A stretch of DNA of 64,000 bases from the NCBI GenBank assembly GCA_023429995.1, contig JAEZCE010000021.1:1-64000 (forward strand), in the 5' to 3' direction. The position numbers and the translations under genes were made by a program. The notes beneath the pieces were generated by a model that was not told the DNA's origin, did not search any database, and was given only the letters and a program-made list of their open reading frames with translations. Each line of letters begins with the position of its first letter. Position 1 is the first letter of the stretch. This document shows, piece by piece, positions 26,500 through 35,422 of the stretch. This DNA comes from Bacillota bacterium. Its GTDB lineage: Bacteria; Bacillota; UBA4882; UBA8346.

Positions 26500-26617
26500 A
26501 GAATGGGATTCATTGAACTGCTTGAGAACATCAGCAGTAATTCCGAATCGGTGGGGATACATATTTTTCCAAAAGTGCTTTGGCACTCTTCGCGCTCTGA
26601 GCATCAGGGCGCTTTTT
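26500..26617 (+). ncRNA. Candidate orphan small RNA
   Basis: An extended -10-like TGTGATAAT lies near 26480-26490 and is followed by about 115 bases with three stem-loops. The first has ACTGCT / AGCAGT inside a GGATT / AATTCC outer pair (26507-26542), the second AGTGC / GCACT (about 26573-26586), the third GCGCTCTGA / TCAGGGCGC followed by TTTTT (26592-26615). The last is a good rho-independent terminator with no gene in front of it. No known RNA family is recognised. Confidence 0.4.
26592..26616 (+). terminator. Rho-independent terminator without an upstream gene
   Basis: Stem GCGCTCTGA / TCAGGGCGC (one G-U pair), a three-base GCA loop, then TTTTT. No plus-strand gene ends nearby, which supports a small transcript. 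Confidence 0.6.
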
Positions 26618-26656
26618 CATAAGTTTTTTGACCCTCTGGTTTTTGAGTTTCAAAAA

Positions 26657-26737
26657 TGGACAGGATTCACAGGATAAAAACTGGTCTTAAAAAATCCTGT
26701 GAATCCATAAAATCCTATTAATCCTGTTTGCGTTCAT
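26657..26737. repeat. Inverted-repeat element, copy 2
   Basis: A perfect 13-bp inverted repeat GGATTCACAGGAT (26663-26675) / ATCCTGTGAATCC (26694-26706), then ATTAATCCT and GTTTGCGTTCAT. Same parts and order as the element at 4856-4994, but shorter in the middle. Confidence 0.7.
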
Positions 26738-26803
26738 AATCTAGCATCTAAAAATATTATGTATGTTTATTATTTATTGCGGATTATCTTAAAGTGTTGT
26801 ATC

Positions 26804-27286
26804 TTAAAAATGTACCCCAAACGCAATTTTAAAGGGAGAATCCAGTGTCAGATTCGGTTCGTTCGAAAGTATGTAGATGATTTCTCCGTCAAGACTCAGG
26901 TGCTTGTTGATATTAAAAGCAATGCCGAAACCGGCAGCGGTACCGTCAATATTCTCATAATCATCAACATAATAACCTCGAATGGTTTCAACGGCGACGG
27001 TCCCTCTGTAATAACCAAGGTGAGGCCTTATTTTTTGGTCCCTGTCCGTAAAATAAATCCGGGCTCCTACGACCCAGGTAAACCCGGCCTCGGTAACTCC
27101 AGTTCCGGCCAATAGGGAAAAGTAATCAGAAGGCATGATTTCAATATTACCACCGAAGGCTCCATAAGGAATACCTACGCCGGGACCGGCCTTTACGGTA
27201 GTTGTTGTATCAGCGGCGCCCTGGGCGGCGCCTGCCGATAATAAAATCAATAATATCAAAATAAGCGTTACATTGAGTTTTTTCAT
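26804..27286 (-). CDS. Small secreted beta-barrel-like protein
   Basis: A 160-residue exported protein. A signal peptide covers about residues 1-23 (AAQGAAD). The mature part is a series of alternating amphipathic strands (FSLLAGTGVTEAGFTWVVGARIYF and similar) and ends in FGVHF. A final Phe after a beta-strand is the classical assembly signal of outer-membrane beta-barrels. The size suits a 6- to 8-strand barrel. If correct, the host has an outer membrane. An alternative is a small surface protein with a fortuitous C terminus. AAGGGG-like site precedes the ATG. Confidence 0.6.
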   Translation of the reverse strand: MKKLNVTLILILLILLSAGAAQGAADTTTTVKAGPGVGIPYGAFGGNIEIMPSDYFSLLAGTGVTEAGFTWVVGARIYFTDRDQKIRPHLGYYRGTVAVETIRGYYVDDYENIDGTAAGFGIAFNINKHLSLDGEIIYILSNEPNLTLDSPFKIAFGVHF

Positions 27287-27410
27287 AGGAATCCCCTTTT
27301 GATTCAGTAATTGAGCAATATGGATATTCCATGATTTTTTAATAGATCCTTTAAATTTTGATAATTACCGACAACGAGTAAAAGATAAATTCAAAAGGAG
27401 ACGATGGGAA

Positions 27411-28601
27411 ATGCTTGCCATTCAAAATGGCAATTTGGTAACGGTTACCGGGGGGCTGATCGAAAACGGCGCCCTGCTGATTGAGGGTTCAAAAATCATT
27501 GCCGCCGGTCGCAATATTGGAATTCCTAAAAAAGCCGAGATCATCGACGCCGCCGGAAAATGGATTATGCCGGGGATGATCGATGCCCACAGCCATGTGG
27601 GCATCTATGGCGAACCTGCGGTTTGGGCCAATCTGGACATTAATGAAATTACCAATCCCAATACGGCTCAACTCCGGGCCATTGACGCTCTGAACCCCGA
27701 CGATCCGGCTTTCGAAGATTTGCGGGCCGCCGGCATCACCGCCGTCTATACCGGCCCCGGCAGCGCCAATATCATCGGCGGCATGGGGATAACCATTAAA
27801 ACAACGGGCAGAACCCCGGAAGAAATGCTCCTTCCCGGCGCCGAGGGAATGAAGTTTGCCCTGGGTGAAAATCCCAAGCGGGTTTATGGCGAACATAAAA
27901 AACATTTTCCTTCCACCCGGATGGGCAATGCCGCAGTGCTTCGCGAGGCGATGGTGGCGGCTGAAAGTTATTTGCGGAAAATTGCCGAGGCCGAGGCGGA
28001 AGCGGGGAAAGAAGACAAATCCCCGAAAATGCCCGAGCGCGATTTGAAGCTGGAGGCGCTGGGGCGGGTATTGCGGAGGGAAATCAAAGCACGGATTCAT
28101 TGCCATCGTAAGGACGATATCCTGACGGCCATCCGGATCGCCGAAGAGTTCAATTTGGATTATGTGATCGAACATTGTACGGAAGGTTATAAAATCGCCG
28201 ATGTCTTGGGAGGCAAAGGGGTCCGGGCTACAGTCGGCCCTTTGCTGATGGGCCGTGAGAAAATGGAAGTCAGCGGGGTCACTTTGAAAAACCCGGGGAT
28301 TCTGGCCAGGGCCGGAGTGAAAGTCGCCATTCAGGCGGATGGTTCCTCCGACACCAAGTGGTTGCCGATCCATGCCGGACTGGCGGTAAGGGAAGGAATG
28401 GACGAGACGGAAGCTTTCCGGGCGGTAACGTTAAACCCCGCGGAAATCCTCGGCGTCGCCGATCGGCTTGGCAGCCTGGAAGCGGGAAAGGATGCCGATT
28501 TTGCAATCTTTTCCGGGCATCCCTTTTTCACCTATACAGTCTGTGAACAGACCTTTATCAACGGAAAACGGGTCTATCAACGGGAGCCCGGTTCCCGCTG
28601 A
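27411..28601 (+). CDS. Amidohydrolase (imidazolonepropionase-like)
   Basis: A 396-residue metal-dependent amidohydrolase. The composite N-terminal beta domain is followed by a TIM barrel with the HxH metal site DAHSHVG (about 58-64), then ARIHCHRKDD, YVIEHCTEG and the Asp in IQADGSSD, and the C-terminal LGSLEAGKDADFAIFSG that closes the small domain. These features match the imidazolonepropionase-related subgroup. A charged insert (about 185-215) is rich in Glu and Lys. Substrate unknown; no histidine-degradation genes are near. AAGGAG precedes the ATG. Confidence 0.85.
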   Translation: MLAIQNGNLVTVTGGLIENGALLIEGSKIIAAGRNIGIPKKAEIIDAAGKWIMPGMIDAHSHVGIYGEPAVWANLDINEITNPNTAQLRAIDALNPDDPAFEDLRAAGITAVYTGPGSANIIGGMGITIKTTGRTPEEMLLPGAEGMKFALGENPKRVYGEHKKHFPSTRMGNAAVLREAMVAAESYLRKIAEAEAEAGKEDKSPKMPERDLKLEALGRVLRREIKARIHCHRKDDILTAIRIAEEFNLDYVIEHCTEGYKIADVLGGKGVRATVGPLLMGREKMEVSGVTLKNPGILARAGVKVAIQADGSSDTKWLPIHAGLAVREGMDETEAFRAVTLNPAEILGVADRLGSLEAGKDADFAIFSGHPFFTYTVCEQTFINGKRVYQREPGSR

Positions 28602-28613
28602 AAAACTGGCAGT

Positions 28614-28641
28614 TTGAATTCTTCAAGGGTTCGGGTATAAT
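28614..28641 (+). promoter_or_regulatory. Sigma-A-type promoter
   Basis: TTGAAT (28614-28619) and TATAAT (28636-28641) with a 16-base spacer, 20 bases before the broken Uma2 gene. The promoter has outlived its gene and may now drive the thioesterase-HAD-uvrC genes. Confidence 0.5.
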
Positions 28642-28660
28642 GAAGCAAGGAGGATCTTTC

Positions 28661-29108
28661 ATGGCGGTGAACTTTTTTGTCCATTCCCGATCCGAATCAG
28701 ATATTTAAAAATGGACCACCCTTGGGCGGTATGAATTGAACGACGGAATTCTGGTGCAGATGACACCGGCCCCGGGCTGGCAGCATCAAGCCATAGTGCG
28801 CCAATTGAGCTTTCAGTTTACTGCTTTTCTTCAGGGGAAAACCTGCCAGGTTTTCACCGCCCCCTTTGATGTGCGGATTCCCTATCAGGGGGAAGAAGAT
28901 CAAGATACCACCCATGTATTTTCAAATATGAACAAGCCGAGGCCGGGAATATTGGCTTGTTGAACCGGAAACCAAAATCGTGACCCGGTTTTGCCTGCAG
29001 GAAGACAGGAAATACGGGAGACCGGAGAATTATACCGAGGAAGATAAAATCGAGGTTACGGTCTTGCCGGGGCTGGTGATCGATTTCCATCCGGTGTTTA
29101 ACTTTTAA
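28661..29108 (+). pseudogene. Broken Uma2 (DUF820) family nuclease gene
   Basis: The ATG at 28661 has AGGAGG before it, but a TAA follows after 15 codons. Family text resumes in the same region: RYELNDGILVQMTPAPGW, HQAIVRQLSFQFTAFL, VFTAPFDVRIPYQGEEDQDT, then a deletion of the catalytic core and a frameshift, and finally YWLVEPETKIVTRF and IEVTVLPGLVIDF up to the stop at 29106. The PD-(D/E)XK-type core around the missing piece is gone, so it cannot be functional. Confidence 0.88.
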
Positions 29109-29122
29109 ACAAGGAGCATTCC

Positions 29123-29518
29123 ATGTCTTCTGTTTCTGTTCAAGAATTAATTGCTGCAGACCGCTTTTGTAATTTTATCGGAGTTGAGATGGTGGACATC
29201 GGCCAGGGATGGGCCCGGGCCAAGCTGGAAATCACCGCTAACCATTTGAACGGCGCGGGTGTGGTCCAGGGCGGAGCCATATTTACTTTGGCGGATTTAG
29301 CCGTTGCTGCTGCGGCCAATTCCCATGGACCGATAGCCCTGGTGGTTAATTCCCATATTTCCTATATCAAAGCGGTTTCCAAAGGAACCCTTTATGCGGA
29401 AGCCTGCCAGGAATCAGATGGAGCCAAATTGGGGACCTATGCGGTGAAAGTTACCAATGAAGCGGGCGAACTGATTGCCGGTATTCAAAGTATGGTATAC
29501 CGGAAAAAAGAGAGCTGA
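29123..29518 (+). CDS. PaaI-family hotdog thioesterase
   Basis: A 131-residue hotdog-fold protein of the PaaI/YdiI group, which hydrolyses acyl-CoA thioesters. The central helix segment NGAGVVQGGAIFTLADLAVAAAANS carries the family pattern (HGGxxFxLAD with Gln for the usual His), followed by VNSHISYIKAVSKG. AAGGAG precedes the ATG. It lies 14 bases after the Uma2 relic and 27 before a HAD gene, probably one transcript through uvrC. Confidence 0.88.
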   Translation: MSSVSVQELIAADRFCNFIGVEMVDIGQGWARAKLEITANHLNGAGVVQGGAIFTLADLAVAAAANSHGPIALVVNSHISYIKAVSKGTLYAEACQESDGAKLGTYAVKVTNEAGELIAGIQSMVYRKKES

Positions 29519-29545
29519 CAACATTGATATTTAAAGGAGAGCATC

Positions 29546-30214
29546 ATGATTAAGGCGGTTATCTTTGATTTTGACGGTTTGATTGTTGACACCGAAACCC
29601 CCTGGTTTGAAGTCTATTCCCAAATCTACCGGGAACATGGAACGGAGCTTCCCTTGCAAGAATGGGCGCGCAGTATCGGGGCCAGTGATAAAGATTTTGA
29701 CCCCTGCGGATATTTGGAATCCCTGTTGCAGTGTTCAATTGACCGGGCGGCCATTCAAAACCTCTCTTCGGAAAGGCATACTCAAATCATGGAAGGGAGA
29801 AAGCTGTTGCCCGGAGTTGCCGACTATTTACGGCAAGCCCATGAAATGGGGATGAAAGTTGCTCTGGCCTCCAGCTCCGGCAGGGAATGGGTTGAGAAAT
29901 ATTTGAAACGTTTTAAACTTTTACCCCTTTTTGACGTTCTTTTTACCCGTGAAGATGTCCGGGAGGTGAAACCGAACCCGGAATTGTATCAAAAGGCCAT
30001 CGATCATTTCGGTATCCCCGGTGATGAGGCCGTCGCTTTTGAAGATTCACCCAATGGGCTAACGGCGGCCAGGGGGGCCGGTTTGTATTGTGTGGCGGTG
30101 CCCAATGAGATTACTTCCCAGTTGCATTTCGGGCCGGGAAGTTACGATATCCGAATCGGTTCCATGGCAGATCAAACATTAAAGGAAATCATCGACACCC
30201 TGGATAGGTTATAA
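29546..30214 (+). CDS. HAD-superfamily phosphatase (beta-phosphoglucomutase-like)
   Basis: A 222-residue HAD subfamily IA enzyme. The nucleophile motif is FDFDGLIVDTE (Asp 8, Asp 10), motif II is ALASSSG (about 110-116), the lysine is in EVKPNPELYQKA, and motif IV is AFEDSPNGLTAA. A four-helix cap lies between about residues 17 and 90. Close in type to YhcW and other broad sugar-phosphate phosphatases; the substrate is not predictable. AAAGGAGAG precedes the ATG. Confidence 0.9.
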   Translation: MIKAVIFDFDGLIVDTETPWFEVYSQIYREHGTELPLQEWARSIGASDKDFDPCGYLESLLQCSIDRAAIQNLSSERHTQIMEGRKLLPGVADYLRQAHEMGMKVALASSSGREWVEKYLKRFKLLPLFDVLFTREDVREVKPNPELYQKAIDHFGIPGDEAVAFEDSPNGLTAARGAGLYCVAVPNEITSQLHFGPGSYDIRIGSMADQTLKEIIDTLDRL

Positions 30215-30232
30215 GAACATGGGGGAACAATT

Positions 30233-32074
30233 GTGGTAACAGCGGAAGATTTAAAGATATTGCCCGATAGGCCGGGCGTATATCTGATGAAAGATATCAA
30301 CGGCAAAATCATTTATGTGGGGAAAGCCGTTTCTCTTAAAAACCGGGTCCGTTCTTATTTCCAGTCTTCCCGCAATCTGAGCCCGAAAACGCAATCCATG
30401 GTGAAACAAGTGGACCGGCTGGAGTATATTACCGTTAATACGGAAGTGGAAGCCCTGGCCCTGGAGTGTAACTTCATCAAGGAGGAACGGCCCAAGTACA
30501 ATATCCGGCTGCGGGACGACAAACAATACCCATGGGTTAAAATAACCTGGAAGGAAGATTTTCCCCAGGTCTATATTACCCGGAAGGTGAAACGGGATGG
30601 CAGCCGGTATTACGGCCCTTACACCGAAGTGACTGCCATCCGGGAAACTTTGCGGCTTTTACGGCGGATTTTCCCGCTGCGCGGCTGCAGGCTGGACTTG
30701 GAAAAAGAGAAGCCGGAGCGCCCCTGCTTGAATTATCACATTAAGCGTTGTTTGGCGCCTTGTCACGGCGGTATCACCAAAGAGGCTTACCGGGACATGA
30801 TCGGCCAATTGTCTTTATTTCTCGAAGGCCGCCAGGCTGAACTTGCCGACAAATTGCGGCAGGAAATGAATGAGGCCGCCAAAGCCATGGAATATGAGCG
30901 GGCGGCGCAGATTAGAGACCAGATTCAAGCGATTGAGCGGGTGTTGGAAAAACAAAAAGTCGTCTCCACCGATCATGACGATAGCGATATTTTCGGTATT
31001 TTTCAGGATAACCAGGGTACCTTGATTCAAACCTTTCAAGTGCGGGAAGGGAAAATGGTGGGCCGGGAATATTTTCAACTGACCGAAGGGCTGGAAACCG
31101 ACCCTGTCGAGGTGCTGGAGGCCTTTTTGGCCCAATACTACGACGGCTCGGGGTTTGTTCCCAAAGAAGTTTTGCTGCCGCTGGCTCTAACCAATACCGA
31201 GGCGGTGGCTCAGTGGCTGTCGGGATTGCGGGGCTCCAATGTGGAGGTCAAAGTGCCGCAACGGGGCGAAAAAGTTCAATTGGTTAAAATGGCCAACGAT
31301 AACGCCCAAATCCTCCTGGAACAGGAGCGCAACCGGGAAAAGCAGGATCAAAACAAAATCATTGAAACCTTAAACGAACTCCAGGGGCACCTGGGGATGG
31401 AAAAAACCCCTTACCGGATCGAGGGCTTCGATATCTCCAATACCCAAGGCCAGCTAGCCGTGGCTTCGATGGTGGTATTTGAGAATGGGGTTCCCAAGGG
31501 CAGCGATTACCGGCGTTTTAAAATCCGGACCATTGAAGGGCCCAATGATTTCGCCATGATGCAGGAAGCGGTACGGCGGAGGTTTCTAAAGGGATTGGAA
31601 GAAAGGCAAAATGTCCAGACCGAAAACGCCCGGTTTGCCAAGTTTCCTGATTTGTTGCTGATCGACGGCGGCAAGGGGCAACTTTCCTCGGTCATGGAGG
31701 TGCTGACGGAATTGGGGCTGACCCATATTCCCACTATTGGCCTAGCCAAGCAGGAGGAAGAAATCTTCATGCCGGACCGGGAGGAATCGATCCGGTTGCC
31801 CCGGCGATCCGACGCTTTGCGTCTGTTACAGCGGGTGCGGGATGAGGCCCACCGTTTTGCCATTACCTATCATAAAAGCCTGCGCGATAAAAAGACCGTG
31901 CACTCCGACTTGGATCAGGTGATCGGAATCGGTCCCAAGCGAAAACAATTACTTTTGAAGCATTTCGGTTCCATGAAGCGGATCCGCGAGGCCACTTTGC
32001 AAGAGTTGGCCCAGGCCCCCGGAATGAGTATCAAAATCGCCGAGAGCATCAAGGAACAATTGGAACAGATCTGA
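30233..32074 (+). CDS. uvrC: Excinuclease ABC subunit C
   Basis: A 613-residue nucleotide-excision repair nuclease making both incisions around damage bound by UvrB. Domains: GIY-YIG nuclease (about 10-95; GVYLMKDINGKIIYVGKA), Cys-containing linker (PCLNYHIKRCLAPC), UVR domain (about 200-240), RNase H-like C-terminal nuclease (EGFDISNTQG with DGGKGQLSSV), and a terminal helix-hairpin-helix pair (VIGIGPKRKQLLLKHFG). The GTG at 30233 follows GGGGGA. Length is typical. Confidence 0.98.
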   Translation: MVTAEDLKILPDRPGVYLMKDINGKIIYVGKAVSLKNRVRSYFQSSRNLSPKTQSMVKQVDRLEYITVNTEVEALALECNFIKEERPKYNIRLRDDKQYPWVKITWKEDFPQVYITRKVKRDGSRYYGPYTEVTAIRETLRLLRRIFPLRGCRLDLEKEKPERPCLNYHIKRCLAPCHGGITKEAYRDMIGQLSLFLEGRQAELADKLRQEMNEAAKAMEYERAAQIRDQIQAIERVLEKQKVVSTDHDDSDIFGIFQDNQGTLIQTFQVREGKMVGREYFQLTEGLETDPVEVLEAFLAQYYDGSGFVPKEVLLPLALTNTEAVAQWLSGLRGSNVEVKVPQRGEKVQLVKMANDNAQILLEQERNREKQDQNKIIETLNELQGHLGMEKTPYRIEGFDISNTQGQLAVASMVVFENGVPKGSDYRRFKIRTIEGPNDFAMMQEAVRRRFLKGLEERQNVQTENARFAKFPDLLLIDGGKGQLSSVMEVLTELGLTHIPTIGLAKQEEEIFMPDREESIRLPRRSDALRLLQRVRDEAHRFAITYHKSLRDKKTVHSDLDQVIGIGPKRKQLLLKHFGSMKRIREATLQELAQAPGMSIKIAESIKEQLEQI

Positions 32075-32444
32075 TTAAAGTGAGGTTCTCAAGTACGGGG
32101 TCGATTGAAAAACAATATCTCCCGCAGAGGCGCGGAGGCGCAGAGTTTAAAAACAAAGTTATTAGGAAATTATGTTTAGTTATGTTTTAAGGAAAGGTTG
32201 ATTTATCATACCTTTTTAGTTTCAAATTTGGGCTAACCTCCACTTGCTCACGGGGCATTCTTCATTTGCTTTTGAATACTAAAACATTGCCAACGACAAA
32301 ATCAATATATTTAAGTTAATGTTTTTTTCTGCGTCCGCAGCACCAAAAGGTGCTGACGCCTGCGGGAGAATAAAAAATAGACTTTAAGATCACCTATTAT
32401 CGAAAATAGAGCTTTATTACTGGATTCATTTTGGGAGGGTTATC
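32075..32444. repeat. Gene-free interval bracketed by an inverted repeat
   Basis: No gene found. TCTCCCGCAGAGGCG (32118-32132) faces CGCCTGCGGGAGA (32357-32369), and just inside the right end is a hairpin CAGCACC / GGTGCTG (about 32337-32353). The bracketed 250 bp have no long frame. This resembles a non-coding palindromic element inserted between uvrC and the next gene. Confidence 0.5.
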
Positions 32445-33248
32445 ATGATTCGCTGTATTGCCATGGATTTGGACGATACTTTGTTGGGAACGGATTTGAC
32501 GATCTCGGAGAGGAATCAGGCGGCCATCCGCAAGGCGGTGGCTATGGGGGTCAAAGTGATGCTGGCTTCGGGGCGGATGGTCCAGTCGATGAAACCCTAT
32601 GCGACGGCTTTAGAGCTCGATGTACCCCTGATCGCCTATAACGGCGCGATCATCCAGGAATCCGTTTCCGGGGAAACGATTTATCACAATCCCGTTCCAA
32701 GTCCGTTGGCGGCGAAGCTGGTGCCGCTGTTCCGGTCCAGAAAGATTCATCTCAATGCCTATCTGGATGACCGCCTTTACATGGAACAGTTAACCCAGTG
32801 GGGCCGGAAATACGCGGCCAATGCCGGGGTAACCCCCTATCCGGTTGATGATATGATTCCATTGTTGCAGAAGTCCGCTCCCCATAAGATGCTGGGCCTG
32901 GCCGAGGCCGATGAGATCGCGGAGATCCAGCGATTTTTGCAGCAGCAATTCGGCGGGCAATTGATCTTCGTCTGCTCGAAACCCTCGTATCTTGAAATTT
33001 TAGCGCCCGGTGTTTCCAAGGGCAATGCCCTCCAAGAAGTAACCAAAATCTGGGGCCTGAAGCCCGAGGAAGTGATGGCCATCGGCGATGCGCCCAACGA
33101 TATTTCGATGGTGGAATGGGCCGGCGCCGGAGTGGCTATCGGGAACGCCGTCCCGGAGCTGAAAAAAGTGGCCAAGCTGGTGGTGGCGGACCATGATCAT
33201 GACGGGGTCGCCGAAGCCATCGAGCAGATGGTGCTTGACCCAGGGTGA
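32445..33248 (+). CDS. Cof-type HAD phosphatase
   Basis: A 267-residue HAD subfamily IIB (Cof/YidA-like) phosphatase. Motif I is MDLDDTLLG (Asp 8, Asp 10), motif II is MLASGR (about 45-50), a large alpha/beta cap covers about 85-190, and motifs III/IV are LEILAPGVSKGNAL and IGDAPNDISMVEWAG. Such enzymes dephosphorylate sugar phosphates or nucleotide-like metabolites. GGGAGGGT lies before the ATG. Single gene, convergent with the secreted-protein genes downstream. Confidence 0.92.
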   Translation: MIRCIAMDLDDTLLGTDLTISERNQAAIRKAVAMGVKVMLASGRMVQSMKPYATALELDVPLIAYNGAIIQESVSGETIYHNPVPSPLAAKLVPLFRSRKIHLNAYLDDRLYMEQLTQWGRKYAANAGVTPYPVDDMIPLLQKSAPHKMLGLAEADEIAEIQRFLQQQFGGQLIFVCSKPSYLEILAPGVSKGNALQEVTKIWGLKPEEVMAIGDAPNDISMVEWAGAGVAIGNAVPELKKVAKLVVADHDHDGVAEAIEQMVLDPG

Positions 33249-33310
33249 GGCTAAAGAACGGGCCGGATCATTGTTTTTTTATATCAAAGAAATGATTTGT
33301 TTCCCGGTGA

Positions 33311-33976
33311 TTAGAATTTTTTTAGCCGGAATTCGCTGAAACCGCATTGAACATTCCCATCAGAACAAACGCCGATGGAACAGCCATCGATCAGTGATTT
33401 ATCTTTCGTTTCAAACATTTTTGCTTCATTGACAAAGCATTGAACCAAAGGGCCCCGGCAGATAACCTTGAGGTTATCATAGGTTCCGCCGGTGGTATTG
33501 TTTTTGGCGGTCTTTATCGTTTTCCACCGATCGTTGACACTTTTTAATAACAGTATCCGGTTATTCAGCGTGATCAAAAATGCATAAAAATTACCGGTAC
33601 GCTCCCCAAAAAACAATCCATATGGGGAGTAACACGAGCCATTGATCCAGCGAACATTGACTGATATTTGATAATCGGTTACGTAATGCCGGGGAAATAA
33701 ATTCCAACAAAAACGGGATGAGGTCGTTTCATTGGGGACCAATTGAAGCTCATTGTCTTGGATTTTCCAAATATTATTGACTTGAAACCCTGCAGTTCCC
33801 TTCGAAAAATCCACCACAATATCGTTTGAATCCGCTTCGGCTGAACCCGTGGAACCGTTGGATATCTGGCCGCCTGAAAGTTCTTCCGCAAAACAAAGTG
33901 GAGGTCCGGAAATCAGTGACATCGTGAAAATCAGGCAAAATAAAACGGAAATGATAGAAGTATAGATCTTAGGCAT
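33311..33976 (-). CDS. Secreted protein, probable jelly-roll fold
   Basis: A 221-residue exported protein. A signal peptide covers about residues 1-30 (ends CFAEE). After a Ser/Gly-rich linker (33-52) the remainder resembles concanavalin-A-like or DUF1080-type beta-sandwich domains: WKIQDNELQL, YQISVNVRW, YSPYGLFFGERTGNFYAFLI, YDNLKVICRGPLVQCFVN and GCSIGVCSDGNVQCGFSEFRL. Several Cys may form disulphides. It lies 38 bases after another secreted-protein gene, so the two are probably one operon. Function unknown. Confidence 0.65.
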   Translation of the reverse strand: MPKIYTSIISVLFCLIFTMSLISGPPLCFAEELSGGQISNGSTGSAEADSNDIVVDFSKGTAGFQVNNIWKIQDNELQLVPNETTSSRFCWNLFPRHYVTDYQISVNVRWINGSCYSPYGLFFGERTGNFYAFLITLNNRILLLKSVNDRWKTIKTAKNNTTGGTYDNLKVICRGPLVQCFVNEAKMFETKDKSLIDGCSIGVCSDGNVQCGFSEFRLKKF

Positions 33977-34014
33977 GATGGGTTCCTTTTCTTTCCTTAC
34001 TAAGAATTTATCGA

Positions 34015-34758
34015 TCAGGGCTGCATCTCAATTAAAGCTGAAATCAATTGATAATCATTCAGCTTTTCTTTTAGCGTATCGTTGGCGCCATTGATAAAGG
34101 TAGACTTGAAGGATTCAAAGTTATCGATCAGGTCGATTTTTAAGTCCGGAAATGTATAGACTGTTTCACCGGCTAAACAAATATGGGTTTTAAATGTTGT
34201 ATCATAATCACCGATATAAATGAGTTGTTTTGGCTGTGCGGTAAAATGAACGGATTTTTTGGCCACCTTGGCAACGGGGACTTCAAGGACTGCCGCCCTA
34301 AAATCATGATATCCCGACATTCTTAAGATAAGACTGCATATGAAGTTCCTTATTTGATAAGTTCCGGAGGGGACTTTTAAAATCCAATAAGGATCGTTGC
34401 TGTTCTCGGTTAGTTTTTTTTTGCTTCGGTAATATATTGAGGCTGAGCCGGTCACGGGCTTCAAAAGAATCGGATAGGTTTTGTTTGTATCGGTATTGAC
34501 CAGTTCAATTCTGATTGCAAAAGAAGACTCGCCATTGATGTCTCTCGCCTTCGCTGCAGTATCGGTCAGGGCGGCATCCGGATTGAGTTGGTGGGTCATG
34601 GCGAACTTGCCGATAATATAGCAATCTTTTCCTTTATCTTTATTCAAATCATGATATGCCTTGTTTAAAGACATTGGGGAACCCATTCCAAAGCCTATTG
34701 CGGAAAAAAGAATAACGCCAATTGAAATTGAACATAAGAATTTTATTAATTTTTTCAT
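34015..34758 (-). CDS. Hypothetical exported protein
   Basis: A 247-residue protein with a signal peptide (about 1-26; KKLIKFLCSISIGVILFSAIG). The mature part has alternating strands and no motif I recognise; VPSGTYQIRNF and PKQLIYIGDYDTTF resemble carbohydrate- or DUF2846-type surface domains, where a VPAG-Y-x-I segment and an IYIGDY-like strand are common. First gene of a probable two-gene operon with the jelly-roll protein. GGAGGACAACC precedes the ATG. Function unknown. Confidence 0.6.
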   Translation of the reverse strand: MKKLIKFLCSISIGVILFSAIGFGMGSPMSLNKAYHDLNKDKGKDCYIIGKFAMTHQLNPDAALTDTAAKARDINGESSFAIRIELVNTDTNKTYPILLKPVTGSASIYYRSKKKLTENSNDPYWILKVPSGTYQIRNFICSLILRMSGYHDFRAAVLEVPVAKVAKKSVHFTAQPKQLIYIGDYDTTFKTHICLAGETVYTFPDLKIDLIDNFESFKSTFINGANDTLKEKLNDYQLISALIEMQP

Positions 34759-34990
34759 TGGTTGTCCTCCTGATTTTAAGAAATGGCAATTTATTATGTT
34801 TTAATGGTAATTCTTTATTTTTGGTTGGCTTCCTTCTTTTGGAAGAAAAACTGAGGATAATTTTTAAATTTTATCTATTTGGAAAATAATTTTATTGCTA
34901 ATCTTCAAACTTTTCTTTTTCGCGGAAACGGAGAGAGGCTTAAAAAGGAAAACTGAGGTTTATTTTTAAATCGATAACTTCCCTTATAAA

Positions 34991-35022
34991 AGAGTGCCTG
35001 AGAAACAGTCGCTCTTTTTTTA
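34991..35022 (+). terminator. Rho-independent terminator
   Basis: AGAGTGCCTG / CAGTCGCTCT (one G-U pair, one mismatch) with an AGAAA loop, then a run of T. No plus-strand gene ends just before it; a very similar hairpin with the same TTTTTTTATTGnCTTTTGAAAG tail occurs at 38469. Confidence 0.6.
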
Positions 35023-35051
35023 TTGCCTTTTTTGAAAGGAGGTGAAATAAG

Positions 35052-35391
35052 ATGGCCTCATTTGCCGACCGGCTGATTGTTGTCAAAAATATGGTGGCGG
35101 GATTGACCGCCCACGCCTCCAAACTTAATCACCCAGGCGGTTCTCGATCAAATGGACCAGTTCTATGACCGGGCAATCAGACTGGATGATAAAAGCAACG
35201 CCTTCAAGGCCCGTAGCTAGGAAGCTACCGCCCAAGTCGAACAAACCATGAGTGAATTGGAGAGCCTGTGCAGCGATGGCAAGAAAATCGTCCGCATGGA
35301 GCTTCCTGAGGAGACCTGGCCCGAGTTTGGGTTCAGGAAGGGCGAGTATGCTGCCAAAAAAGTTGTTGCCCAAAGTAACCAGAAAGCCTAA
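35052..35391 (+). pseudogene. Broken small gene of unknown function
   Basis: The ATG at 35052 follows a full AAAGGAGGTGA site and starts MASFADRLIVVKNMVAGL. A frameshift near 35135 moves the text to QAVLDQMDQFYDRAIRLDD, an in-frame TAG stops it near 35218, and it resumes EATAQVEQTMSELESL through to the TAA at 35389. The intact protein would be about 112 residues, helical and charged. I do not recognise the family. A GC-rich hairpin terminator follows. Confidence 0.65.
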
Positions 35392-35422
35392 GAAGGTTCA
35401 TGAGAAGGGGGGAAAGCGGAAT

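Larger units (their letters stand above)
26265..26803. other. Gene-free interval with candidate RNA and repeat
   Basis: No protein gene recognised. It contains the candidate small RNA at 26500-26617 and the repeat at 26657-26737. Confidence 0.55.
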
